Shown one piece after another: positions 53,205 to 64,000 of a DNA stretch of 64,000 nt. The DNA is from Ephydatia muelleri (lineage: Eukaryota; Porifera; Demospongiae; Spongillida; Spongillidae). The notes under the pieces were generated by a model that saw only the letters and a list, made by a program, of their open reading frames with translations, was not told the DNA's origin and made no database searches. The position numbers and the translations under genes are program-made. Position 1 is the stretch's first letter; every line of letters starts with the position of its first letter. The stretch covers positions 10,346,756 to 10,410,755 of the forward strand of contig JABACO010000006.1 in assembly GCA_013339895.1 (NCBI GenBank), read 5' to 3'.

Positions 53205-53870
53205 TTAAATACCCAGACCCTTAGACACCTCCAAATGGCGCTCAAGGGAGTCTTTCACATAGCTATCATTCTTGGCTGATTCTGACTTCCAACGGTCATG
53301 TTGCTTGAAAAGTCTGTCCTCTATGCCTGTGTTGGCAGCACCCCCCAGCCGCAAACTATGCATTCCAAACAATGCTGGGTCAAAACCCAACTCGGACAAT
53401 TTTTCCAATAACAGCTCCCTTAATCTAGTATCTAGTGTAACTGAGACCAGTAAACGCTCCTCACCTTTGGTCTGCGCTATCCCCCGAAAGAGCTTTGCCT
53501 GGAATGAGCGGTCAACCTCGCCCATGTTGGAGCCCACGCTCCATCCCACCAACTGGGCGTGTCACCTTCCCAGTGCATGCAGTAACTATGGATGCTCCAT
53601 CTCGATACTGGTCTGTCTTACTGGACTCAATCTTAACCACCACACCCTCGTATCGGCACACTTGAACTTCACTACCTCATCACATCGCATAGCCCGCGAA
53701 TGACACTAGACACACAGCCAACAGCCTGACCTCAGTCAGGGATGGAGCTGGCCCAGCAGCCTCCACCATGGCCTTCAACATGTCAGCCGTCACTGGCTCC
53801 TTCCGAACCTTAGGCTTAGCCAACATGTGCCGTAACCCCTCCAAGGTGGACTTAACTAAGGGCGACCCAC
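53205..53870 (-). pseudogene. Tyrosine recombinase of a transposon, broken
   Basis: Minus-strand translation gives GLRHMLAKPKVRKEPVTADM and LLAVCLVSFAGYA. After a frame slip come VVVKIESSKTDQYRDGASIV, then LFGMHSLRLGGAANTGIEDR, DRWKSESAKNDSYVKDSL and LEVSKGLGI. The HSLR arginine and the SY tyrosine are in the positions of a phage-integrase-type domain, as in DIRS- or Crypton-like elements of invertebrates. The N-terminal part upstream is replaced by an 18-bp minisatellite. The frame is interrupted near 53,690. It is non-functional as it stands. Confidence 0.75.
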
Positions 53871-53890
53871 CCACTGGCTGGAGCCCAGCC

Positions 53891-54074
53891 ACCCAGGAGA
53901 GAGCATGTACCCAGGAGAGAGCATGTACCCAGGAGAGAGCATGTACCCATGAGAGAGCATGTACCCATGAGAGAGCATGTACCCATGAGAGAGCATGTAC
54001 CCATGAGATAGCATGTACCCAGGAAAGAGCATGTACCCAGGAGAGAGAGCATGTACCCATGAGAGAGCATGCAC
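53891..54074. repeat. 18-bp minisatellite
   Basis: About ten units of GAGAGCATGTACCCA(G/T)GA. It lies where the 5' coding part of the recombinase should be. Confidence 0.9.
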
Positions 54075-54090
54075 TGCCTCCTCTAAATAA

Positions 54091-54237
54091 CAGTTAGACA
54101 CTGAAACCGAGGGATCTACGTGATTTAGAATACCTGAGTGCCCTGGGCTGTAGTGTCTTGAGCAATAGCGAGGGTGCTAATAAGGGCCCACGGGTATTCT
54201 ATATCGCGTGGATCCCGAAGTTGACAGTGTCTAACTG
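54091..54237. mobile_element. 147-bp MITE with perfect 13-bp ends
   Basis: CAGTTAGACACTG at 54,091 and CAGTGTCTAACTG ending at 54,237 are perfect inverted ends. The similarity continues imperfectly over about 50 bp (GGGATC, TAGAATACC and complements). Confidence 0.75.
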
Positions 54238-54476
54238 ATTTAGACTATAGCAACGTGCATGTTTACGCTTCGTAACCAATGCCGTTAGTTAATATATTGT
54301 GCACACGCAGTTTGCTCTAGCTACAGCGAAACTTGGTACCATTAGCAAAAAAAAAAAGAAAATACTGAGTGCCGACCTAGTGGATTGACTTATCGCGGAT
54401 GCAAACACTGAAAAATAGCACAGTGAAGACTTGTCAGCCGACTTGCCTAATTGGCCTGACACGCGACATTTTGCAG

Positions 54477-54801
54477 TTCCGAAGACAAGATAAAAAATGC
54501 CATTGCTGCTGGTGTGTCTAAAAAGGCTAGTGTAGACACTAATTGCTGTGACGAATGGACAAGTTACAGACAACGAGGAAGCGGTACTGTAGTGACGCCT
54601 ATAGAAACTCTTTCCCATAGTGAACTTCAGTATTGGCTGCAAAGATTTATCCTAGAAGTAAGAAAATTAGATGGAACTGAATTTCCACCAAATAGCCTTC
54701 ACCACATTTGCAGCAAACTCATGCAACATTTGAGACAAAGTGGACAGCATAGTTTGGACCTTTTCAAGGACGCAGAATTTAATCTATTTAGAACTCTGTA
54801 A
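54477..54801 (+). CDS. ORF related to ZMYM/QRICH1/KIAA1958 (Crypton-associated) N-terminal region
   Basis: After a TTTTGCAG acceptor the frame reads SEDKIKNAIAAGVSKKASVD, DEWTSYRQRG, then LSHSELQYWLQRFILEVRK, LDGTEFPPNSLHHICSKLM and LFKDAEFNLFRTL before a stop. The ELxYWLxxFxxEVRKxDGxEYPPNTL pattern is the segment preceding the DUF3504 (Crypton-derived recombinase) domain in ZMYM2/3/4 and QRICH1. Here nothing of that domain follows, so it is either a short derived gene exon or a truncated transposon remnant. Upstream exons were not found. Confidence 0.65.
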
Positions 54802-54984
54802 CAGTACCAGGAATATATATATTTCAATTCTTGCTCATCCGTAGTCTTTAATATCCAGTATGGACTTAGCCGCACTAATTTAGTAACTTATTCATTCTAT
54901 CCATGCATTCATATTCATTGTTAATGAGAATGTATCGATCATATACCATATTATTTGTTATTGCATTATGAAATTTAAAGCTAG

Positions 54985-55106
54985 CAAATGCCAGAGGGCG
55001 GGTATTCTACGGTAGAATACCTGCCCTCTGGCACTCAGAATACCCGCCCTCTGGCACTCAGAATACCCGCCCTCTGGCATTTTGAATACCTGCCCTCTGG
55101 TACTTA
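54985..55106. repeat. 23-bp repeat with GAATACCCGCCCTCTGGCA units
   Basis: Four direct units, preceded by one inverted unit (GCCAGAGGGCGGGTATTC), form a hairpin plus array. The trio of inverted and direct copies suggests a foldback end. Confidence 0.85.
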
Positions 55107-57087
55107 GAGGACGCAATGAGGTTTCTACGAAAAATCAGATACCTGCATTTGATCAATCAGATTGCAAGGTTTCATTATGTTATAGTCTAATGCAGCCATA
55201 GACCCTGTGGACTCACTGAGGTGCTGCATGTACAGCACCAGATGAAGCTCCTGCACTGGGAAGCTGGGTACTCCTTGTCTTGTGTCCACCCAGATCTTCC
55301 ATCACTGGAAGGCACAGAGGTATTTCTTGATGGTGCTATCTGCCCTGCTTCTCAGCACTGTTGCCGGCAGGGATTGGGCCAGTCACCTTAGCTCTGGGTC
55401 CTCTAGGTTTCCCAGTAGTGGCCATGCCATGCTCCCGCTGAGAACACACCGTGTTGGGGAACAAGGGGGAAAAAATAGATCAGAGACGTACCACAACCCA
55501 GGTTGGCTTGCCAACATCCACTGTTGGAATCCAACCCTCCAGGCTAACACAGTCAATCTCGGCAATCGATATAACCATCATGGCTTGCACACAGGCGTTC
55601 GGCCCACCCTCCTACGCTCATGTACACTGCAGCGCTCAGTTATCGCTGTCCAATACCAAAATCCGTCTGCATTGCAAGCACAGCTATATTGCACTAAACT
55701 ACTGTGAGCCTGACCTGCCAGGCTTGACCAACCACTCTGACAGTGGCAAAGACCCATATGTCTACTATAAATGGTGCCCATCCTTTACCTTCTGGCCACA
55801 GCAGTGGCCAGAAGGGGGCAGATTCCCAACAAGGAACTACCACTGTCCCCTGAGCTTTACACGTCTCAGCATGCCTAATAACCCTTGGTATAAGGCTAGG
55901 AGGTGGACACTGAAGGCATCTATAGCCTCCGTACCGGGAGATGCAAATGCGAGTTGAACCTCTCTACATGTTTGTTACACTGAATATGGGCCCCCACAAA
56001 CCATTCAACACTGCAAACACTGAGGGGTCTATATGCCAGTCATCATAATCTACAATATGACTGCAAGTTGGTTCCTGTCTCTGGGTATCCATTTCAGCTC
56101 AAGACGGATGTTGTAACAGATACATGCCTTAAACACCCTCAAAGCCTCAACCTGTATGTGTGGCTTAGCACTACCCTGTAAAAACATCTCCCCCATTCAA
56201 ACCCCAAGTACTTACGATGATGCTGAGCCACATCGAAATGGTGATATCCTGACTTATAATTATGATCAAATGAACACATCCACTCACCTTGCTCATTGCC
56301 ACACCCAGGTCTTCGTACTTGAACTTTCATTTCCAAACATGTCTCAGATTCGCTTCTTGCCCACCCCATTAGTGACTACTTATAGGGGGCTGCACCACTG
56401 GGGGGCTTTCCACCCTCTTGATGTATATCCTCCCTTTTAAGAATTCACACACTGCATTGTCAACACATTCTCTCTCAATAAGCGCTGTACGCTGATTAGG
56501 CCAGGAATAGGGTGTAAGTAACGAATAAAAGGGGAGGACATACTAATTCCTAACCGTATCCAATACCCATGGCGGTGCATGGAGCTCTTGTTCCGAGAAT
56601 GTTACACGATTACTCAGCCTTCCCCTCACAGATATTGTACCTGCGTCCCCATCCTGAACCTCCCAACACCTGCCACACACTCCCTCATCCCCACAGGTGC
56701 CAAAGGAAGGTGTTGCCTCGCTCGTAGTTTCCACTCCATTAGGCACCCAACCTCCTCACACCCACAACACGTGCTCTCACCAGCCACACTCACTAACACT
56801 GATCAAAGGATACAGCACACTGGCCAACGGGTCATTTCAAATCAAGTCAGCTGACATGTGCACCTCACGTTCCAAATTTGGCTCAATCTTTCCATATATA
56901 TTGGTCTTCATATGAGTTCACATTTCCCAATTTTGTATGTTAATAACCTTAATGGTTGTAGGATAACAGAACATTGAATAATTAATTAGTTTGCTGAAAA
57001 GCTCAACTTTGCAATGCCATAACTTGATCCACACTACGAGTACAGTTACATGTTGTGTAGCATATCAGAGGTCATCATACCTAGAAT
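55107..57087. other. Unassigned sequence with open frames
   Basis: Frames of 140-168 codons exist (55,282-55,707 and 55,451-55,957 on +) but overlap in different phases and show no recognisable domain. Possibly the decayed body of a transposon. Confidence 0.35.
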
Positions 57088-57641
57088 CAATGTATAATAA
57101 GCATTTTGGTGGGAAATGAAAGGGTTAAACAGACAATGGTTCCACAGCACTGATTACATAATTAAGAAGGTTGAAAATCATCAAAAACATTAAGTGGAAA
57201 CCTAAGCTACACCTTTCTACGAGAAAATGTTGATTATCAATAATCCCTGCTCTCTGTGAATTGTTTTATGCTTGGCAGCCATTTTGGATTGATATAACAG
57301 AGAGGTGTTACAATATAACCACAGTTATCGAAACCAATTTAACAACCTTGGTACTGTTGTTAAATTGGGTATGACAACTGTGGTTATATTGTTATATAAC
57401 CCACTCTCTGTTATATGAACCCAAAATGGCTGCCAAGCATAAAACAACTCACGGAGAGCAGGGGTTGTTGACAATCAACATTTCTATTTTGTAGAAAGGT
57501 GTAGCTTAGGTTTCCACATAATGTGGTTAAATTTATTTGATGATTTCAACCTTTTTCATACAATAATTATGTAAGCAGTGCTGTGGAACCATTGTCTGCT
57601 TAACCCTTTCATTTCCCACCAAAATGCTTATCATACATTGA
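57088..57641. mobile_element. Large foldback element, arms about 240 bp
   Basis: The left arm from 57,088 (TCAATGTATAATAAGC) is mirrored by the right arm ending at 57,641 (complement, TATCATACATTGA). The arms are over 80% matched, with shared blocks such as ATTTTGGTGGGAAATGAAAG and GGTGTAGCTTAGGTTTCCAC. The centre is around TTAACAACCTTGGTACTG. No coding capacity was found. Confidence 0.8.
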
Positions 57642-58932
57642 CTGTTCCAAATTTGGCTCAACCAGCTGGCATTTCCGCACCGTCCGCACTGTCTCTTCCT
57701 GCCCTTGGTGCACGTCGTGATTCTGGTGCGAGACCCGGGCTGCTGCTTCTTGACCTCACCTAACACTCAGAATTTTGTTTTGCATAAAGTGCAACCCTTG
57801 CAGAATCTGGGTGGTGGGGTCGTTTGTAGGCTTGCTGGTACCGGTGGTGTTTGCTGTGCTGGTACCCGCGGCGCTTATTGATGAGTTACTACTACTGCTA
57901 CTACTGCTCATCCTGCCTGCCAATAATCAGCTGTGCACTTACGCTTAGACTTAATACCTCACCCCGTGGCTACCACGTGCTGTCCGACCAATCGGCTTGG
58001 GAGGGAGCTTAGTTTCTGTCTAATGTAACTCTGTACAAACGACAGAAATGTGTATTTGTCCATTAGAATTAAACACCATGAATTCAAAGTTGTCAAAAGA
58101 CATGTAATTGGACCTCATGATGCATGTGTGTGCGCACAGTAATTTGTACCAAAAGCTGCGTATCTTGTATTTGTTCTGCAATGGATTAGTGTCTAATGTC
58201 CTGAGTACGTTTCGGGTGTACAGAAATTCACATTAATGTCATTTTGTTACTGTGCACAGCACATATGTTTGTCATGCATTTTAGCTCTGGTCTGAAATAC
58301 GTAAGGTCTAGTTCCTTCTACAAACATCTAACCAGTTTGCCAAAGTGAAGCTCCCCCAGTTGTGCCTAGTGTGCCTAGGTAACGTCAGAGATAAAAGCTG
58401 TTGTAGGTGAACATTTGGAAAAGGGTGATGTAGACAACTGCATCTAAACTCATCATCCACTCATGTCGATTGCAATGCCATTAAAATATGAATATGTAAT
58501 GGGGGTGCAACAGTTTAAAATGCCCTCATAAATTTTTGATGATTGCACAATGACAGTTATGTACCTACCAGAAACTTTATTCTGACCACTACTACTGTGC
58601 ATGCATCTAGAACAACTATATTAGGATGGCCCTCTTTTAGACTTAATGATTGAATCTAAACATTTGTCTAAGAGCACGACTTGTACGCTTGATAAAGGTG
58701 AGCATTGTATTTAAATTCTTATTCACTGGGTTGAACAAAACCAAAACAAAGAAAGTAGCATTTAAACAATAAACATCTCAAGACCACACAGCTTGCAAAA
58801 ATCTGCATTGCATGCACTGTTTACACATGCTACATGTGTGTGCTGTGAGAAAGTTTGCCCTACAGTAATAACAGTAGCAACCTTTGCATTCAAGAATGGC
58901 TGATGCCCTGTGCACTCATGTGCTCACAGTTA
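57642..58932. other. No gene recognised
   Basis: Probably intron or intergenic. The phrase TTCCAAATTTGGCTCAA occurs at 57,646 and at 56,868, on either side of the large foldback, hinting at a duplicated flank. Confidence 0.4.
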
Positions 58933-58934
58933 TA

Positions 58935-59209
58935 CAGTCTGCCCTCCTTATAACCTCCATGTTTGTTCCCTGAGCTTATAAGGAATTTGAGCTTGTAACG
59001 AATGTTGTTTTTTTGCGTGTACCGACAATAATTTAATAACGCGTCAAATACATAAGACTGCATATTGTCCTGCAAACACACTAGATGCCTAAAATCCTCC
59101 TCTGAAAAGATGCTCCCACAAACTGTAAAAGACTAGACACACTGTCCTTTGCCCCAGGTTATGAATTAATTTAGGTACACACCCCTGAGCTTATAAGGAG
59201 GGCAGACTG
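58935..59209. mobile_element. Pogo/mariner-type MITE with 19-bp TIRs and TA duplication
   Basis: CAGTCTGCCCTCCTTATAA at 58,935 is mirrored by TTATAAGGAGGGCAGACTG ending at 59,209. TA flanks both ends (58,933-58,934 and 59,210-59,211). The CAGT...CCTCnnTATAA end is typical of pogo/Tigger-type elements. It is 275 bp and non-coding. Confidence 0.85.
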
Positions 59210-59785
59210 TAGTGCTGCGTTCTCTTTCTGCAACTGCTTCAGGGATCTGTACAACCCCGCAAGGAGTTGTGCAGCAAGGTGGCATATACATGTAAATTCT
59301 GTATGCACCTTTGCACTTTCTGGGTTTGCGGAAACAGGAAATGGTGCACTTCTTGTTCCCTCCCCCCCCCCTCTCTGGAAGGACTGGGCCCAGGAAAAGG
59401 GTCAGCCAGAGTAATGGTTAATTCAGATTGCTGGTACATGGTGTCGGAAATCCTGTCCTTACTCTTGTTCACACGCAAACATAATCCACGCATTGCTATA
59501 CTGCGGAGCTAAGTTACTTCAATTTTACCAATTTCTCTCGTGTGGTATTTTTATAGGTTTAGAGGACACCCCCTTGCCAGTTAGTTACCTTTTGTACATG
59601 TTGTGCAATAATTTGTGCAAGTATTGTGCATGTTATCTGCTGTATTCATGTAGTGTGCCATCTGTTGTAGCATATAGGTATTCCATATTGTACAGGTATG
59701 TGTTCTACAGTGCTATGTTCATGTATGTACATATTTGTAGTGGAATAGCAGTGCCACATTTGATTTCAGTGTATTCATTATCCAG

Positions 59786-60150
59786 GCAGCAGAAAGCATA
59801 AATTAGAAGAAAGTGACCTTGATGACCTATTTGAATTTGTAAAAAGTGGAAGTTCTAAATGGAGGGACATTGGAAGAAGCCTGAAATTTACCCACGCAGA
59901 ATTAAGTGCAATCATACCACAGAACGGTCTCACTGAGCAGCAGCATTACTTTGAAGAACTGCTGCATTCTTGGCTACAGCGGGCACCACCGTGCAACTAT
60001 TTTCCCTACACAGAAGATCTAATCAAGGCACTCAGGGATGTCAAGCTACACAAGTTAGCCTATGATCTCGAGAAGAAGACAGATAATTTTATGCGTGCTG
60101 ATAGAGATGTGGATGTGGAGGTGCCAAAGGAATTGAAAAGAACTAAATAA
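59786..60150 (+). CDS. Death-domain protein, last exon
   Basis: After TTATCCAG (acceptor 59,784-59,785) a 120-codon frame runs to TAA at 60,148. It reads LEESDLDDLFEFVKSGSSKW, RDIGRSLKFTHAELSAII, YFEELLHSWLQRAPP and LIKALRDVKLHKLAYDLEKK. These are the six amphipathic helices and the W...IG...LG, WL and AL..V.L..LA landmarks of a death domain (residues about 5-95). A charged tail ends in KELKRTK. Death domains recruit partners by like-with-like binding in apoptosis or innate immune signalling. The exon starts in phase 1 and needs an upstream exon; the candidate at 49,523 gives MASAG. With that start the protein would be about 125 residues, a bare death-domain adaptor. Confidence 0.75.
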
Positions 60151-60887
60151 GTGTGTGTTTGGTTGCTGTATCCTTGTTAACTTATAGTAGTGGTTTGACT
60201 TCTGTATATGACTGGATAAAAACGTTTGTGGACAGTCAGTTGTCAATTGATGTTTACTGGTTACTCTTTGACTGTATGTACGATAAACAGTTACTGAACT
60301 GACTTATTGACATTAAACCTTTAAAAGGAAGTGAAAGAATTGTTGACATCAGTACATGTAAATGTATTGACATAAAAATCACCATATTTGTGAGTCTGCA
60401 TTGAAATAATTATTTGATGGAACCACTCATACAATTGCCAAATTGCATGGGTTACCACCTATTGCATGCACTGCATACCATTAAGCAAGTCTTTCAGCAT
60501 TATCTTTTGATTGGAAAATCTATGGAAAACTACACAGCAACATGATTGATTTGTTACCTTTAATGACTTTGACATTTCATCACTCGTGAAGGGTTATTGT
60601 TTTCAATACTGCTGATGGGTTTCATTCAATCTCCACTATTGATCTGCCTATTGATTTATTTGTACATTAATGCTACCTTTTCCTAAACTGTATTTGATTC
60701 AATATGCATGCATAATACAAATAATCATAATACACAAATCACATTACATTAATCTATTCTGCTGGAAGAGCAGGTCCGATCAATTGTGGGAGGCGGCATG
60801 GAGTATGAAGGTGAGCCATGCAGACACTATCGCAGAACAAAGCTATAAAAGGACTCCAGTTTCGCATGTCTGAAGTCAAAAAAAGGT
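60151..60887. other. Intergenic AT-rich stretch
   Basis: No gene recognised downstream of the death-domain stop. Confidence 0.5.
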
Positions 60888-61430
60888 TCAACTAATATGG
60901 CTGGTAGTGCTTTTATACAATGAGTGAGGAAGGCTCTTGAATGTAGAAAATGTTACCAGCAGGCCCGAATCCACCAGAGGTAGAAAATACCAGCTGTGTA
61001 AAGCACCCAAGTTCCACTTCTCGGACTTTGGCTTCATAGTCCAGATTACGATAGCTTGGGACAAAGGTTCTTTCACGTTGAACTTAGAAAAAGGATTGAA
61101 GACTTTCACATCAAAGTAAACCATCTGTTGCGACCTCAAAAATTCTCTGCAACAACACCAACGAGCATCATCTGCTGTTTTTTTACTTCCTGATAAAGGT
61201 TCAAGGCGAGGCTCAACTCCAGCACTGTTGATACGCAGGGTTACAGTGATGTCCCGTAGCTCATTGTGTTGAATAGATAGATAGCCAACACACGAACCAT
61301 TTAAGGTGTGGTCAATAGAAAATGTATTACCACGAACTACGCAACTCTGTGCCAGTAATTTATCATTGCACAAACCTCTCATTAAACATGATTGCCTTGG
61401 ATCCTCAGGCCACTCACTGCTAATAGTCAA
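60888..61430 (-). pseudogene. Retroelement C-terminal fragment
   Basis: The 180-codon frame includes SIQHNELRDITVTLRINSAG, VEPRLEPLSG and MVYFDVKVFNPFSKFN. From memory these resemble the HNELRD and FDVRVFNP blocks found C-terminal to reverse transcriptase in many invertebrate RT proteins. The paired D residues may reflect a nuclease-like fold (inference). The upstream RT is absent, so it is a truncated remnant, possibly of the same family as the fragment at 45,228. Confidence 0.5.
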
Positions 61431-63637
61431 ATTATATCCATCTCTGTCCAGTTTGATTATCTACTCACCAAGCTACCTGTTTCTCGATCTTTGTAGATCA
61501 ATTAAAGTTACTAGTGAAGCTGGTGCTTCCACAAGGCTTTACATGCTGTCAATCCTTGGCTTTACTATAACGAGTAGATGTTCTCTATCAACTTATGGTC
61601 AGCAGCCTCAGTTGCTCTCTTCCAGCTGTTCTGTAAGCATTCATAGAATATGTATGCAAATTGTAACTATAGAATACAAAAATCTGAGGACTCAATGAAA
61701 CAGCACACAACATGGGAAACCTGCTCTTCTCTTGAGGCATCAATTTTGTATATACAATAATTATAATTGTATACAATGGCTATGAACTACTCAACTTTGT
61801 GCCAGTAATTTATCATCACACCAAACCTCTCATTGACCTTATACTGACATCATTTCCATTTGTAGCCTTGGGTGAGTAGGGGTGGAAAGGAAAATAAGAC
61901 TAGTGCATAAGTATGTGTTTTCTGTTATGAAGATTGAAATGTGCAATGCATTTAATCTTGTTTCTTGCCAGGCTCTCATAACCATTGATTTCGTCTTTTG
62001 TACAGTTAGTTTCTGATACTGCATGAGCGAGCATATTTCTTTGGCATCCCATGGGCAAATTTGACTTTTCGATTAGGGGTGCAACAAACGGGTTTACTGG
62101 TCCATTTTATCTAGTCACTTGCATACAACTCCTCTGATTCAACCTGCCCACACTTGCTTGATGGGGCGACCTTACCTGGCTCATCGAGAAACAATCTTGC
62201 AGGCCATCAGATCCTCCAAGAAATGGTCCCTCACTTGGCCTCTACAACGAAGCTTTCCAATACTACTAGTTTACTATCCGACTTGTCCTCTCCGTAAAAA
62301 AACTCATTGTTTTACCCTCTTCCATTGCCTCTCATGAAGGGCACTGATCCCTACTTGCAGCTGTTAATAAAAACAGTGTGTTGACCTGTCTAAAAATCAT
62401 GTTGAATGTGCCCTGTATTAATTAACAATCTTTCGGACAAATCACGTTGGAAAAACCTCTGGTGCACTGTAAAAAAAAAAAGAGCGCCCTTCATTCTTCG
62501 CTAGCTTCACTCCTCTGGAGTGAAGCCAGTGCAAGAGTGAAGGGCACTCTTTGCTAGCTTCACTGTTTAGTAAAAGAGTGAGTATCAATCTCTGCATGAA
62601 GTGTGACGTTCATTCTGTGGAATTTAGTGGCAAACTATTCATTGAATTTAGTGATAAAAAAGGGGTGCCTGATGACACTACAGTTGCGCTAGCGCAGGAG
62701 TGACGATACTTATTGTTGAACGCCCTTTTATTTAAATGACAGGGCCTGAGTGAGTTGAAGTTTTAAGCGTCACATGTTTATGTATCTTTAACCGACGCAT
62801 TGATTTCGTAACCATAATATTTCTACTAAGCTTACACGTTGGTAAAAGATACAAAATAAACATTGACTCAAAGATCACTTCACTGAATCAAGCTATCCCA
62901 ATGAACGAATGTTCACCGGCTGAATTTTAATTATCCGCAATTACGTAGGTTTCTGTTAAGTAACGGATGGTGTTTGAGCTACATACAGGAGAAGATAAAG
63001 CGAAATGTGTGTCTGCAAATTACAATCTATCATTTGTGTACACTCCCTGGCATATTTTCATGCCAATGTTTGGTCGCGATCGCTGGTTTTGTATCGGTCG
63101 CGCTCGTGTATAAAATACGGTAGGCAGTGTGGCGACTTTGGCAGAGACGCAAAGCTCTGTTTCTTCAGTCGGAGTACAAAGTAAGGGGTTCTTTATTGTG
63201 TTTCTTTGTAATAAAAATGTCGTTGTTTCCAGCTAGTGTTTGAAAAACGATGGAAGCAGTTAACTCATTTTGAATAATTATAGCGCGCATCCAAATTCTA
63301 CCTGCATACGTACCTAGCTGGGATGATGGAGGTGGTGTGTAGGTTGTGCAGGTTTTTATAAGATTATATGAGTGTTGGGTGTGTACTAGGAATGTAGGTG
63401 GTGTTGGGTGTCAGGGTTGGAGGTATTATGTAGGGTCTTATACTAAAATAGTCTATGACCACCACTATTCATGACCAGTGGCTGTACAGTGCACCAGTGG
63501 TGATGTTTTTTCTATCCCTTCAGGAGGAGCTAGTGGGAGATGATACCATAGCAGTGCAAAAAAGTGTGTGATCAAAAAGAGAGTGTCACTCTGAGAAACT
63601 GGTGGTCATGCTGGCTGCTGATGGAAGGTATGACTTG

Positions 63638-63681
<44 letters not shown>

Positions 63682-64000
63682 ATGAGTGTGTGCATGTGTG
63701 TGTGTGTGTGCGTGTGTGCGTGTGTGTGTGTGTGTATTTGTGCGTGTGCGCGTATGTTGCATTTACCTCCATAATTTTTCAGGCAACAGCACAATATTGC
63801 TCCGCAGAAGCCACTTTTTATCTAACCATTATAATGTATTTGGAGTCAACAACACATTGTTCAGAGGAAAAGTTACCACAATAATTGCCTCGAAATGATG
63901 CTAATTAAAGTTCTTGGCTTCAGTTAACTGAAGTCGTGATAATGAAATTTAAATTAATATAAATGTAATTAGTGTTTTGGCAATTGTGGTAATGTGAGGA
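61431..64000. other. Window end: repeats and candidate exons only
   Basis: A hairpin at about 62,474-62,555 has AGCGCCCTTCATTC and its partial complement around TCCTCTGGA. A (TG)n tract lies at 63,641-63,760. Splice-like segments exist at about 63,524-63,627 (ending GGAAG|GTATGA) and from 63,783, but no continuous domain could be read. Confidence 0.4.

Noticed and set aside
55282..55957. Two overlapping frames of 141 and 168 codons
   Set aside because: Different frames over the same DNA, no domain, unusual composition. Left as unassigned sequence, possibly transposon decay.
57533..57766. Minus-strand frame with GRKRQCGRCGN, considered as a piggyBac Cys-rich tail
   Set aside because: Too short, and half of it lies in a palindrome arm; no further transposase motifs on either side.
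63108..63190. TATAAAATA followed by a segment ending ACAAAGTAAGG, considered as a promoter and first exon of another gene
   Set aside because: No downstream coding exon with a readable domain could be joined; frames after 63,783 are short and ambiguous.

Overview
This is a eukaryotic, almost certainly metazoan, window. The genes are split by GT-AG introns, there are poly(A) signals, and the proteins are animal-type: a MASK-like ankyrin/KH protein, an animal haem peroxidase, a 7TM receptor and a death domain. A large ectodomain with Pmp-type FxxN/GGA[LIV] repeats fused to a multi-pass membrane tail, a diverse set of foldback/MITE-like elements, and long (TG)n, poly(G) and poly(C) tracts suggest a non-bilaterian marine invertebrate. 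A sponge is my best guess; this is inference, because no marker gene is present.

Region 1 (1-21,632, + strand) is one long gene, 5'-truncated by the window edge, homologous to MASK (ANKHD1/ANKRD17 family). I could trace 23 exons: the second ankyrin block, the charged helical segment that follows it, a Ser/Gly/Pro linker, the single KH domain, a long disordered tail and, unexpectedly, a C-terminal SAM domain. Exon phases close across most junctions. In the GC-rich linker, the KH exon and the tail the frame must slip about seven times. Four introns carry copies of a C/D-box snoRNA whose guide matches the SNORD59 (18S A1031) type. Two introns begin with minisatellites that start at, or copy, the 5' splice site.

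Region 2 (21.6-33.3 kb) is a graveyard of mobile elements: a mariner-type MITE, a 109-bp foldback with a 9-bp target duplication, and a nearly complete 5.9-kb Ginger-type DNA transposon (25,556-31,450). The Ginger element has a retroviral-type integrase with introns of about 60 nt, a Ulp1-like protease, a PHD finger and CCGGTT/AACCGG subterminal arrays. Both the foldback and the Ginger element sit in a dispersed repeat whose uninterrupted sister copy lies at about 32.3-33.1 kb, so the empty target sites can be read directly.

Region 3 (33.3-47.3 kb) holds three host genes: a secreted peroxidase (+, with a separate signal-peptide exon), a 1,012-residue Pmp-repeat/multi-TM surface protein (-, single exon) and a 7TM receptor (+, single exon). 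Poly(G)/poly(C)-rich elements, a reverse-transcriptase fragment and a MITE containing a 54-bp minisatellite lie between them.

Region 4 (47.3-64 kb) is repeat-dominated. It contains minisatellites, MITEs, a broken tyrosine-recombinase transposon, an ORF of the ZMYM/QRICH1/Crypton-associated type, a LINE-type C-terminal fragment, and a small death-domain gene whose last exon is at 59,786-60,150 and whose first coding exon may be at 49,523-49,535.
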